A stretch of 60,356 nucleotides of DNA. It comes from Cephaloticoccus capnophilus (lineage in GTDB: Bacteria; Verrucomicrobiota; Verrucomicrobiia; Opitutales; Opitutaceae). Shown here in pieces: positions 36,184-44,680 of the stretch. Below the pieces are notes generated by a model. It worked only from the letters and a program-made list of their open reading frames with translations, searched no databases and was not told where the DNA came from. A program made the position numbers and the translations under genes. The stretch covers positions 1 to 60,356 of the forward strand of contig NZ_LSZP01000028.1 of assembly GCF_001580045.1 (NCBI RefSeq). Reading direction: 5' to 3'. How positions within the stretch are numbered: position 1 is the stretch's first letter; the number at the start of each line of letters is the position of its first letter.

Positions 36184-37536
36184 TTAGACAAGTTGTAGGG
36201 CTTCGGGAGCGCGGGACTGCTTCGCCTCGTAGTAGGTTTCAAACTCGTCCTTGAACTTGATGAGGAAGCTTTGCGTGGGCCACGAACAGCCCTCGCCAAA
36301 GGCACAAATCGTGCGCCCGGGGATTTGGTCGGCCACGCTTTTGAGCAGCGCGGCATCCTCCGCGCGTGCCGCGCCATGCACCATCCGCGAGGAGATTTTC
36401 TTCATCCAGAGCGAGCCCTCGCGGCAGGGGGTGCATTGGCCGCAACTTTCGTGCGAGTAAAAGGCGTTAATGTTGGCGAGTGCCTCGACCATGCTGACCG
36501 AGTCGTCCATGACGATGACGCCGCCGGAGCCGCCCATCGAGCCGATGGCGGCCAGCGAGTCGAAATCCATCGGCACGTCCTCCACGCCCCAGTCGTAGTC
36601 CACCATGTCGGCCCCGAGCTTGCGTTTGCCTTTAAAGCGTTCGCCGAAGCGCAGCACTTTGGCCGACGATCCGCCGGGGATGACCGCCTTAAACTGCCTC
36701 CCGTCGAGCGGGCCGCCGCACACGTCGTAGAGCAGTTCGCCCATCGTGATTTTGCCGCACTCGAATTCATAGTAGCCGGGGCGTTTGACTTGGCCCGAAA
36801 CGCAAAAGATGCGCGTGCCGGTGTTGCCCGGTGTGCCGGTCTTCGAGAACGCCTCGCCGCCCATGTCGATGACGTGGCGGACTTGGCACATGGTCTCGAC
36901 GTTGTTGACGATGGTCGGGCACTGGTAGAGCCCGAGCACGGCAGGGAAATAGGGCGGCTTGATACGCGGGTTAGCGCGCTTGCCTTCGAGCGACTCGATT
37001 AGGCCCGTCTCCTCGCCGCAAATGTAAGCCCCCGCGCCGCGGTGGACGTAGATTTCGCAACTGTAGTCGCTGCCGAGGATGTTCGCCCCAACGAAGTTTT
37101 TCGCCCGCGCCTCGGCAATCGCCCGTTCGAGAATCTGCGCGCCCTTTGGAAACTCACCGCGGATGTAGATATAAGCCTGCTTCACGCCGTTCGCGAAACA
37201 GGAAATCATGATGCCCTCGATGAGTTGATGCGGGTCTTGGTGGATGATGTAGCGGTCTTTGAAGGTGCCCGGCTCGGACTCGTCGGCGTTTACGATTAGG
37301 TAAATCGGTTTGCCACTTTTGCGGTCAACGAGCGACCACTTCACACCGCAGGGGAAACCCGCGCCGCCACGCCCGCGCAGGCCCGACTTTTTGACCTCTT
37401 CGCGCAGGTCTTCGGGGCTTTGAGCGACCGCTTTCTTAAGCGTTTGGTAGCCGCCGTAACGCAGGTAGCAGTCGATGTCGTTGGTGTAGCCGACTTCGTC
37501 GATGTGCTGAAAAATGAGGCGTCGTTCTGCGGGCAT
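36184..37536 (-). CDS. nuoF: NADH-quinone oxidoreductase subunit F (NADH/FMN site)
   Basis: 450 residues. The FMN/NADH glycine-rich loop GLRGRGGAGFPCGVKW, NADESEPGTFKDR, the CGEETGLIESLEG block and the 4Fe-4S (N3) ligands ESCGQCTPCREG with a later Cys (CAFGEGCSWP) are all present. This is where NADH is oxidised. Gene order nuoE-nuoF-nuoG is standard. Confidence 0.97.
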   Translation of the reverse strand: MPAERRLIFQHIDEVGYTNDIDCYLRYGGYQTLKKAVAQSPEDLREEVKKSGLRGRGGAGFPCGVKWSLVDRKSGKPIYLIVNADESEPGTFKDRYIIHQDPHQLIEGIMISCFANGVKQAYIYIRGEFPKGAQILERAIAEARAKNFVGANILGSDYSCEIYVHRGAGAYICGEETGLIESLEGKRANPRIKPPYFPAVLGLYQCPTIVNNVETMCQVRHVIDMGGEAFSKTGTPGNTGTRIFCVSGQVKRPGYYEFECGKITMGELLYDVCGGPLDGRQFKAVIPGGSSAKVLRFGERFKGKRKLGADMVDYDWGVEDVPMDFDSLAAIGSMGGSGGVIVMDDSVSMVEALANINAFYSHESCGQCTPCREGSLWMKKISSRMVHGAARAEDAALLKSVADQIPGRTICAFGEGCSWPTQSFLIKFKDEFETYYEAKQSRAPEALQLV

Positions 37537-37563
37537 GACTTTTAGGCGATTCTTAAAAACGGG

Positions 37564-38073
37564 TTAAGCACTGGCGGCGGCAGCGGACGCGCGAATGGCG
37601 GATTCGGCGCGGATTTGCGCCGCGAGCTCACGCGCTTTTTCGGGCGTGAGTCGCTCGTGCAGCTCGTCATCGACCATCGCGACCGGGCCCGAGCCGCAGC
37701 TCGCAAGACACTCGACAAACTCGATGGTTACTTCGCCATCGGGTGAGACCTCGCCGAGCTCGGCGTTAAACTCTTCCTTGAGTGTATCGCAGACCTTGTA
37801 GCCACCAGTAAGCGCACACGAGAGCGTGCGGCATACGCGGATGTGCCGCCGCCCAATCGGCTTCTGGCGAAACATTGGGTAAAAGGTGATCACGCCGTGC
37901 ACGTTGATCGGCTCGATTTCGAGCTTCGCGGCGACCCACTCCGCCGTCCCTTCCGGCAAGTAGCCGACGTCCTCTTGGATCAGGTGCAGGAGCGGGAGCG
38001 TAGCACTGCGTTTGACGGGGTAATGGGTAATCACCTCGTCGATGCGTTGCAGGGTTTCGGGCTTGAGATTCAT
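37564..38073 (-). CDS. nuoE: NADH-quinone oxidoreductase subunit E
   Basis: 169 residues. Thioredoxin-like 2Fe-2S (N1a) domain with ligands CRTLSCALTG and VECLASCGSGPV. The N-terminal helical bundle (TLPLLHLIQEDVGYLP) is typical. The tail is Ala-rich. Works with NuoF in the NADH-dehydrogenase module. 61 bases after nuoD. Confidence 0.96.
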   Translation of the reverse strand: MNLKPETLQRIDEVITHYPVKRSATLPLLHLIQEDVGYLPEGTAEWVAAKLEIEPINVHGVITFYPMFRQKPIGRRHIRVCRTLSCALTGGYKVCDTLKEEFNAELGEVSPDGEVTIEFVECLASCGSGPVAMVDDELHERLTPEKARELAAQIRAESAIRASAAAASA

Positions 38074-38134
38074 CGGCGTTAGCGGCGCGGCGGTGAGTGG
38101 GGAAATTTCGGGAGTGAGGGCGGCGGCGTTTCGT

Positions 38135-39412
38135 TTAGCGGTCGCACTCCCCCATCACGAAATCGAGCGAACCGAGGATTGAGACCACGTCGGAGATCAT
38201 CGCTCCGGCGCAGACTTTGGGCAAAATCGAGAGATTGCAGAAAGAGGGGGCGCGGATTTTCAGCCGGTAGGGAACGCCTCCGCCTTTGCTCACGATAAAG
38301 AAGCCGAGCGCGCCCTTCGGGTTCTCCGCTTCGAAGTAGACCTCACCCGCGGGCATCTGCGGGCCCTCGGTCACAATCATAAAGTTTTGGATAAGCTCTT
38401 CCATCGAGCTGAGGATTTTGTCCTTGGGCGGCGCAAAGATCCGCCGCGCGTCACGCGCATACCAATCACCGCCCGGGAGTTGCTCGATGGCTTGGCGGAT
38501 GATGCGCACGGATTGGCGCATCTCCTCGCCGCGCACGAGATAGCGGTCGTAAGAATCGCCCGTGGAGCCTACCGGCACATCGAACTCGTAGCGTTCGTAG
38601 CCACTGTAGGGACGATCTTTGCGCAGGTCCGCAGCGACGCCCGAGCCGCGTAGATTCGGGCCGGTCAGGCCGTAGCTCAGCGCGTCTTCCTTGCTGATGA
38701 CGCCCACCCCCACCGTGCGATCCATGAAGATTTTATTACGGGTGAGCAGCGAAAGGATCTCTTCGAGGATGGGGAGAAACTGGTCGCAAAATTCTAAAAC
38801 CCGCCCCGTCCAACCTTCGGGCAGGTCGCGCGCTACACCGCCGATTCGCGTATAGCTCGTGGTAAAGCGTGCACCGGTCAGCTCTTCAAAGAGCCGGTAG
38901 AGCTTTTCGCGCTCGGTAAAGGTGTAGAGAAAAATCGTCCACGCACCGGTATCGATACCGAAGGCACCGAGCCCGATAAGGTGCGCCGAGATGCGCGCAA
39001 GCTCGGCAGTAATGACGCGAATCGCCTGGCAGCGCTCGGGGACTTCGAGCCCCGCGAGTCTCTCGACCGCGATTGCGTAGGCCATGTTGTTCGCCAGCGG
39101 GGCGAGGTAGTCGAGCCGGTCCGTGTAAGGCACGAACTGGTTATAAGTCATGTTCTCGGCGATCTTCTCGTCGCCGCGATGCAGGTAGCCGATGACTGGC
39201 CGCGCCTCCGTCACCACCTCGCCGTCGAGCTCCATCTGGATGCGGAGCACGCCGTGCGTCGAAGGGTGAGAGGGCCCCATCGAGAGCGACATCCGCTCGG
39301 GCTCAAACTCCTGGGGCGGCAACTGCGCTGAGTCGCCTCGCGCCACCGCGACACGCGGCGCAGCACTCGCGTTTTTTGCAGCAGTATCGGGAAAGTTAAA
39401 TTCAGTCGGCAT
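38135..39412 (-). CDS. nuoD: NADH-quinone oxidoreductase subunit D (49-kDa)
   Basis: 425 residues with an Ala/Pro-rich N-terminal extension of about 35 before the hallmark GPSHPSTHGVLRIQMELDGE, which carries the quinone-site His. Further marks are YLHRGDEKIAENMTYNQFVPYTDRLDY (given in part) and the C-terminal SLDFVMGECDR ending in the Asp-Arg pair. Forms the quinone pocket with NuoB and NuoH. Confidence 0.97.
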   Translation of the reverse strand: MPTEFNFPDTAAKNASAAPRVAVARGDSAQLPPQEFEPERMSLSMGPSHPSTHGVLRIQMELDGEVVTEARPVIGYLHRGDEKIAENMTYNQFVPYTDRLDYLAPLANNMAYAIAVERLAGLEVPERCQAIRVITAELARISAHLIGLGAFGIDTGAWTIFLYTFTEREKLYRLFEELTGARFTTSYTRIGGVARDLPEGWTGRVLEFCDQFLPILEEILSLLTRNKIFMDRTVGVGVISKEDALSYGLTGPNLRGSGVAADLRKDRPYSGYERYEFDVPVGSTGDSYDRYLVRGEEMRQSVRIIRQAIEQLPGGDWYARDARRIFAPPKDKILSSMEELIQNFMIVTEGPQMPAGEVYFEAENPKGALGFFIVSKGGGVPYRLKIRAPSFCNLSILPKVCAGAMISDVVSILGSLDFVMGECDR

Positions 39413-39460
39413 GGGTCGTCGTGCGTGTGGGGCAGCGGGAGTGGCGGATTAAGCGACGCG

Positions 39461-40162
39461 TCAGGCTGGGCTTTGGGGTTTCTCTGAAACTTCGTTCCAG
39501 CTCTCGTCTTTTGCGCGCGGCTCGGCCTCGCTGAGATTCATCGTGCCGCTGGAGGCGACGAAGGGGCCGCCCGCCATCGGCGCGGGCTTTACGCTGATAC
39601 GCGTCTCGGCAGCGACATCCGCGTCGGGCCATTCGGTCTCGATTCCCGCCAGCGGAAATTCTTTGCGCAGCGGATAGTAAGGGTAGCCCTCCCACATGAG
39701 AATCCGGCGCAGGTCGGGATGTCCCTCAAACCGGATCCCAAACATGTCGTAAGTCTCGCGCTCGTGCCAATCCGCCGCCGCCCAAAGGCTCGTCACGCTT
39801 GGGACGCTCGGCGCGTCGTCGTCCCCCGTGCAGGCCACGGCGACGCGCAAGTAATCGTGCGCTGTCGTCGAGTAGAGGTGATAAACAGCAGTAAAGCGGG
39901 GCTGGGCAGCGGACTCGGCATTAGCCGCACTCAAAGCTACGCTCCCGCTCGCTCCCGTCCCCCGCCCTGCCCGCTGCGCGCCCCAGTCAACCGCCGTCAC
40001 ATCCGTTAAAAGGTCATAGCCATGCGTATCTCGGAGAGTGCGCATCAGCGCGAGCAAGTCACTCGCCGGCACATCCAACGCGGGATGGTCAGCGCTCGGG
40101 CGCACACTCGCCTGCGGAAACTGGGCTTGCAGCGTGGGGAGAATATCGGCGTTGGCAGGCAT
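39461..40162 (-). CDS. nuoC: NADH-quinone oxidoreductase subunit C (30-kDa)
   Basis: 233 residues. The family signature [20 protein letters not shown] with [17 protein letters not shown] is at about 155-190. An Ala/Gly/Ser-rich insertion (about residues 65-92) interrupts the N-terminal domain, and the tail after [10 protein letters not shown] is Ala/Pro-rich; neither is usual. Separate from nuoD (not fused). 78 bases after nuoB. Confidence 0.94.
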   Translation of the reverse strand: MPANADILPTLQAQFPQASVRPSADHPALDVPASDLLALMRTLRDTHGYDLLTDVTAVDWGAQRAGRGTGASGSVALSAANAESAAQPRFTAVYHLYSTTAHDYLRVAVACTGDDDAPSVPSVTSLWAAADWHERETYDMFGIRFEGHPDLRRILMWEGYPYYPLRKEFPLAGIETEWPDADVAAETRISVKPAPMAGGPFVASSGTMNLSEAEPRAKDESWNEVSEKPQSPA

Positions 40163-40240
40163 TGCGTTGTGAGAGGGCTGGGAAAACGGCGGTGTGCTTC
40201 GTCGAGTCGTGGCAAGGGGTGCGATAGGTGCCTTTTGCCC

Positions 40241-40753
40241 TCACTGTGCGCGCAGCAAATTACGCGTCGCGGGCTCCTTGCGGATTTTGTTTTGCAAAGT
40301 CATCAACGCATCAAGCAGTGCCTCAGGCCGCGGCGGACACCCGCTCACATAAACATCGACCGGCAAAATCCGGTCCACGCCCTGAAGCGTCGCGTAGCTG
40401 CGATACATCCCTCCCGAGGAGGCGCAGGCGCCCATCGCGATGACCCACTTGGGCGAGGCCATCTGGTCGTAGATCCGGCGCACGACCGAGGCCATTTTGT
40501 AAGTCACCGTGCCCGCGACGATCATACAGTCGCTCTGCCGCGGCGAGAAACGCATCACCTCCGAGCCGAAGCGCGCGATGTCGAAGCGCGAACCGCCCAC
40601 GCCCATCAACTCAATCCCGCAGCAGGCCAGCCCCATCGGCATCGGCCACACCGAGTTGCTGCGGATCCAGTTGATCACCGCATCGGCGCGAGTGACGACG
40701 ACCTCGCCCTCGATTTTACTATTATACGCCAACTCGGAATTTGGTGTGACCAT
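40241..40753 (-). CDS. nuoB: NADH-quinone oxidoreductase subunit B
   Basis: 170 residues from [10 protein letters not shown]; an ATG seven codons upstream is also in frame. Cluster N2 ligands are seen: Cys44 and Cys45 in [10 protein letters not shown], Cys110 in [11 protein letters not shown] and Cys139 in [12 protein letters not shown]. It passes electrons to quinone. First gene of the nuo operon here. The expected upstream neighbour nuoA is missing. Confidence 0.97.
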   Translation of the reverse strand: MVTPNSELAYNSKIEGEVVVTRADAVINWIRSNSVWPMPMGLACCGIELMGVGGSRFDIARFGSEVMRFSPRQSDCMIVAGTVTYKMASVVRRIYDQMASPKWVIAMGACASSGGMYRSYATLQGVDRILPVDVYVSGCPPRPEALLDALMTLQNKIRKEPATRNLLRAQ

Positions 40754-41122
40754 AAGCGCAAAAGCCCAAAACAAAATCAGCGCAGACCCTTACGAGGGCG
40801 GCCGCAGAGCGCAAGCGCACATTTTCTAAAATATTGAAGGATAAGAGAAAGCGTAATTTTTACTGAGACTCAACCTCACTAGGCAAGATACGCGCCACAC
40901 TGCACAAAATCTGCCAAGTTTCGCCAGCCGCACACTGCAACGCGCAGCCTCAAGCACTTAGCGATTTGGAGCACTGCCCTATTTTGAACGCGGCGGCCTC
41001 AGCGCTTCACAGGCCCAACAGCATAAACGAGCTTGACCGCCACTCGCCCCCCTCGCTCTCTGTGCGGTCTCGCGCTCACCAAGCAGTCATGCGCCTCAGG
41101 GCGTGTGCCCCGCACACTATAA
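40754..41122. other. Promoter region between nuoB and tRNA-Ser; no nuoA
   Basis: 369 bases without an open frame long or hydrophobic enough to be nuoA on either strand. An AT-rich patch at 40820-40865 (ATTTTCTAAAATATTG, then TAATTTTTACTGAGAC) is a plausible nuo promoter region on the minus strand. The tRNA-Ser promoter must lie near 41030-41115; CACTATAAGG abuts the tRNA. Confidence 0.55.
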
Positions 41123-41212
<90 letters not shown>

Positions 41213-41596
41213 CACTCGTAACGCGAGGTAAATGTCAGAGGTCACAGAGCTCCACTGCGCGTGGGGCGGCGGTCAGTGACCGCTTCCATTTAATTTGGGA
41301 ATTGGCCTCGTCGCTTCGCGACGAAACCAATTCCCAAATTTGAAAGCATTTCTCCCTGTCGCGTTGCGACAGGGAGAGGAGTAAAAGGGAAAGTAGAGTG
41401 ATAACCCGTTTGGGCGAGGTGTGGAAAATCACCAGTAAACTCCCGCCTCCAAGTTTGGGGGCCTTTTCAGATTTTGGTTTCGTTTCTGCGCGTCGCGCAG
41501 AGGCGAAACCAAAATCTAAATGGGTGCAGCGACACGCTGCCGCCCCACGCGCAGTGGAGCTCTGTGACCTCTGACATTTACCTCGCTTGACGAGTG
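41213..41596. repeat. Mosaic palindromic element, copy A (306-bp core 41252-41557, 58-bp outer arms)
   Basis: The core ends are CCACTGCGCGTGGGGCGGC and its reverse complement. In this copy the inverted symmetry continues outward, so that 41213-41270 and 41539-41596 match over 58 bases with 2 differences. Inside, in order: a GCGGT/ACCGC end hairpin; a long hairpin (AATTTGGGAATTGG stem, 41293-41341); a CTCCCTGTCGC/GCGACAGGGAG hairpin; a conserved linker of about 60 bases; a hairpin with AGATTTTGGTTTCG stem (41469-41517); and a GCAGCG/CGCTGC end hairpin. The left arm starts directly after the tRNA-Ser CCA. The right arm includes the stop and last five codons of the ThuA gene. No transposase inside. 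Confidence 0.9.
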
Positions 41597-42240
41597 GCCC
41601 AGAGCATACCGCGCCGGAGGATTTCCCTCATCTGCGGCACCTCAAACTCCTTGGCGTCGTGTCCGAGCGCAGAGTAAAACACGCGGCCTTTACCAAATTT
41701 ACGCTTCCAAACCACGGGCATCACGGTCCCTTCGATCCAATAATCATGCTCACCAGTAAAGGTAGTCGTAGCCAGCACCTCGTTAGACGGGTCTACATGC
41801 ATGTAGTATTGCTCAGAGTGATAAACGAAATCGGAAATCCCTGACACGATCGGATCGTCGGGGCGTGTAATATTAACGGCGTAGTCTATATGACCGCCCG
41901 GATGTGAAATAAACTGCCCGCCAATCATATATTGGTAGCCGAGATTTCCGCGGAAGCTGTCGCCCGCTCCACCGTGAAAGCCAGCAAGCCCGACACCGTT
42001 TTTTACAGCCTCGAATAGCCTAGCGCCCTCCTCACTCTCCAGCTTCCCCATTGTGACAATGGGGACGATGAGGTCGAAGGAGTTCAGATCGTGAGCCGCA
42101 AACGCTTGTGTGCCTTCTTCGACCTGAACTGCGAAGCCTTCTTCTGTTAAGATCTTTTCTACAACGTCCGCACAGGGCTTGGGCTCATGACCACTCCAGC
42201 CTCCCCAGACGATGAGGGCTTTTAAAATAACTTGGGGCAT
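41578..42240 (-). CDS. ThuA-like domain protein (glutamine amidotransferase fold)
   Basis: 220 residues. ThuA family marks: IVWGGWSGHEPKPCADVV at the N-terminus, VGLAGFHGGAGDSF in place of the nucleophile elbow, YQYMIGGQFISHPGGH, and PVVWKRKFGKGRVFYSALGHD. ThuA proteins act in uptake or keto-conversion of trehalose and related sugars. The neighbours, a TIM-barrel sugar isomerase/epimerase and a DoxX-like protein, suggest one sugar-related operon. The last codons and stop lie in the right arm of the palindromic element. Slightly lower GC than flanking genes. Confidence 0.88.
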   Translation of the reverse strand: MPQVILKALIVWGGWSGHEPKPCADVVEKILTEEGFAVQVEEGTQAFAAHDLNSFDLIVPIVTMGKLESEEGARLFEAVKNGVGLAGFHGGAGDSFRGNLGYQYMIGGQFISHPGGHIDYAVNITRPDDPIVSGISDFVYHSEQYYMHVDPSNEVLATTTFTGEHDYWIEGTVMPVVWKRKFGKGRVFYSALGHDAKEFEVPQMREILRRGMLWATRQAR

Positions 42241-42293
42241 TGGGGTAATTTAATTTGAGGTTATACAATACTGACAGGGGCACAGAAACACGC

Positions 42294-42686
42294 TCAATGC
42301 CTCCTCCTCAGGAGGCAATAAAGCGCAAAAGCGGCAAAGGCCGCTGTAAATACATTATAGTCGAATGCAGATTTTGGGCCCAAAGAAAAGGTCATCGCCA
42401 CTGCAAAGGTCAAGAGGAGGAGCCCGCTAATAAAGGCCACCTCCTTCGTTTTCCATTTAGTAAAAAGCAGTATGGCCAAGGCAATCTCTAGGCCCGTTAT
42501 AAAGTAGGAAATTGGGGCAGCTAAAACCTTTGGAAACCAAGGATTGATAAGCCTCGTGTAAGCCACGAAATTTTCAAAATTGCCCCAAAAAACACCTTCG
42601 CTACCCGGCGCGCCCCACAAGCCAAAGCGATCTGCCACAGCACTTAAAAAGGCAAGAGCTAGGGCAATTTTCAGACACCCAATCAT
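42294..42686 (-). CDS. DoxX-like small membrane protein
   Basis: 130 residues with four hydrophobic helices. RFGLWGAPGSEGVFWGNFEN and NPWFPKVLAAPISYFITGLE resemble the DoxX/MauE-like family found beside sugar operons. The function is unknown, possibly membrane redox coupling to a sugar-oxidising partner. It lies between a sugar isomerase gene and thuA, all leftward with 31- and 53-base gaps, so probably one transcript. Confidence 0.65.
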   Translation of the reverse strand: MIGCLKIALALAFLSAVADRFGLWGAPGSEGVFWGNFENFVAYTRLINPWFPKVLAAPISYFITGLEIALAILLFTKWKTKEVAFISGLLLLTFAVAMTFSLGPKSAFDYNVFTAAFAAFALYCLLRRRH

Positions 42687-42717
42687 GGCTTAAGGAGGCG
42701 TAAGACGCATCTAGTAT

Positions 42718-43509
42718 TTAACGTGCAAAGTGATCACGCAGATAGCGGAAGCTTTCAGCAGCCGCCTCAAACTCGTCGCGACCGTAACTGTTATCTTGTT
42801 CGATGATATACGAGAGGCAGCCTCCCGCTTCAGCCGCCGCGATGATGGGTTTAAAATCAATGCCTCCGGAACCTATCTCGGCAAACTGCGCGACCGGGCT
42901 TTTGCTCTGCGCATCGACGCCGATACGAAAGTCCTTGAGGTGAATCAGCGGCAGCCGCCCAGCCTCCGCGCAACGCTGCACCCATGCCAAGGGGCTCTCA
43001 CCGCCGGCCTGAATCCAGTACGTGTCGATTTCAAAAGCCAAGGTCGTCTCATCGAAAATGCGCTGTTGTATACTCTTCCCGCGACTGCGCATGAACTCCA
43101 AGTGGTGGTTGTGGTAGCTGAGCGTGATGCCCGCCTTTTTATAGGCTTGGTTTGCCGCCTCCAGCTTCGCAAGCCAGCGGTCGACCGCGGCCTCATCCGT
43201 AAAATCCACACCCGCCGGATACGCGTATGCGTCTTGCGTAACACCGAGCTTGCCAAGCCGATCAATACACCGCTGCGGCTCATCCAAATCACCCGTCCCA
43301 ATCAAGTGCGTCGCGGTGATTGAGATCCCGACCTCGCCGCACACACGGACAAAGTCGGCCTCGCTCATCATGTCGAAATCGACACCGCTCAACTGCACCG
43401 ACTTAAAGCCGATATCGGCGAGCGTCTTCATGCCTTCGACAAAGGCTTCGGGGGTTTTCAACCTCTCTCGCTGCGAATAGAGATTTACGGATATTTGATT
43501 GGGGTTCAT
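42718..43509 (-). CDS. Sugar phosphate isomerase/epimerase (xylose isomerase-like TIM barrel)
   Basis: 263 residues with the AP-endonuclease-2 TIM-barrel pattern: QLSGVDFDMMSEADF, ISITATHLIG, GITLSYHNHHLEF (metal His), LAFEIDTYWIQAGGESP (Glu/Asp), LPLIHLKDF (His) and IGSGGIDFKPII, IEQDNS (Glu). This superfamily includes inosose dehydratases, tagatose epimerases and 3-keto-sugar enzymes. With ThuA it fits 3-keto-sugar or inositol-type metabolism, which is inference. First gene of the trio. Confidence 0.85.
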   Translation of the reverse strand: MNPNQISVNLYSQRERLKTPEAFVEGMKTLADIGFKSVQLSGVDFDMMSEADFVRVCGEVGISITATHLIGTGDLDEPQRCIDRLGKLGVTQDAYAYPAGVDFTDEAAVDRWLAKLEAANQAYKKAGITLSYHNHHLEFMRSRGKSIQQRIFDETTLAFEIDTYWIQAGGESPLAWVQRCAEAGRLPLIHLKDFRIGVDAQSKSPVAQFAEIGSGGIDFKPIIAAAEAGGCLSYIIEQDNSYGRDEFEAAAESFRYLRDHFAR

Positions 43510-43685
43510 CGGCGCGAAATGAGGTCGCGCCCCTTCCTCAACGCAAATAGGAACTGCCCGCGCCGCCCGCTTTTTCTACTTATCTTATAAGTAAAAATAG
43601 CAAAAAAACTACGCGCCGCCCACGCAACACTCTCTGCAGAGCACCCTCGACGCTGCACCCACCGCTATGCTAGCGTCGCCCCGTT

Positions 43686-44159
43686 ATGAAAACGATCCTC
43701 GCGCCAATCGACTTCTCCAATGCGAGCAATGCCGTCATCAAAGTCGCCCTCGCTCTCGCTCGTGCACACAGTGCCCGGCTCAGCCTCCTCCACGTCGTGC
43801 AACCGCCCGTCCTCATCAGCGAGTACGGCGCGATTATGACCAACATCCAGGAAATCGTCGCCATCAGCGAGCGCACCAGCGCAAAGGAACTCGCCAAGCG
43901 CGAGCGCAGCCTCAAACGCAGTGCAGGCGTCCCGGTCGAAGCCCTGCAAACTACCGGCGCACCTGTCGCCAGCATCATTGAGCAAGCGAAGCAGACAAAG
44001 GCAGACTACATCGTCGTTGGCTCGCACGGTCACTCCGCGCTCTACGACCTCTTTGCCGGAAGCACCGCCTCGGGGCTCATCCGACGCGCCCCCTGCCCCG
44101 TCGTGGTCGTCCCGCCGCCCGCCACACCAAAAAAGAAAAAAGCGTCCAGAGTGCGCTAG
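43686..44159 (+). CDS. Universal stress protein (UspA family)
   Basis: 157 residues. Starts MKTILAPIDFSNASN. The ATP-binding signature VVGSHGHSALYDLFAGSTAS followed by GLIRRAPCPVVVVP matches the ATP-binding Usp subgroup. A Lys-rich tail (PKKKKASRVR) is added. Cytoplasmic stress-response protein. Divergent from the sugar isomerase gene across 176 bases that contain the AT-rich patch TTATCTTATAAGTAAAAATAG, reduced here to its core TTATCTTATAAG. Confidence 0.92.
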   Translation: MKTILAPIDFSNASNAVIKVALALARAHSARLSLLHVVQPPVLISEYGAIMTNIQEIVAISERTSAKELAKRERSLKRSAGVPVEALQTTGAPVASIIEQAKQTKADYIVVGSHGHSALYDLFAGSTASGLIRRAPCPVVVVPPPATPKKKKASRVR

Positions 44160-44269
44160 CGCTTCCCTGCTGGCGCAAGCGCAAGGACCCACGCGACAAT
44201 ACCTGCTGCGCGACACGCGGAGTTGACGGCCGCGCGGCGACCCTTATTCCCTCCACGCTCCTGACCACT

Positions 44270-44530
44270 ATGACCGCACCCAAAAAAACGGTAACGCCTC
44301 TCGGTGTCGCAATCGACCTCATCCTCGTCGCGGGCTTCTTTCTCTTCCTGTTCAACGTGGTGCAATCCCACGTGCCCTCCAACAACCCGCAGATGATTTT
44401 GTTGTGGAGCGCCCTCAGTGCGGCTTGCCTCTCGGGCACCTTCTGGATCGCGATCCAGATGTTCCGCGTCGTTCTAAAAGCACAACTCGCGCGCAACTCC
44501 GGCACCGATAGCCCCGACCGCGATCTTTAA
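44270..44530 (+). CDS. Small two-helix membrane protein, unknown function
   Basis: 86 residues with two predicted membrane helices (VAIDLILVAGFFLFLFNVV and LLWSALSAACLSGTFWIAIQ) and a charged C-terminus. No motif recognised. Rightward, 110 bases after the stress-protein gene. Codon use matches neighbours, so it is probably real. Convergent with the aldo/keto reductase gene across a dispersed repeat. Confidence 0.65.
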   Translation: MTAPKKTVTPLGVAIDLILVAGFFLFLFNVVQSHVPSNNPQMILLWSALSAACLSGTFWIAIQMFRVVLKAQLARNSGTDSPDRDL

Positions 44531-44543
44531 GGAAGCCGCACTA

Positions 44544-44656
44544 GGGTCTGTTCCCGTTTCAAACGCGAGCCGCGCTGCTACTTACGGCGCATCCCGAAGG
44601 GACGGGGCATCTGGCTCGCGGCTCGCCACTCACGTGTGCTGCCGCACGCTCGCCGC
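44544..44656 (+). repeat. Small dispersed repeat (GGGTCTGTT family), copy 2, long form
   Basis: Begins GGGTCTGTTCCCGTTTCAAA, continues with CGCGAGCCGCG and ends CGCACGCTCGCCGC. CGCGAGCCGCG pairs partly with GGCTCGCGGCTCGCC further on, and an internal CATCCCGAAGGGACGGGG block forms a hairpin absent from copy 1 at 17339-17413. Fills the gap between two convergent genes. Confidence 0.8.
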
Positions 44657-44680
44657 AGTGAGTGCCCAAAACGGCACTCT

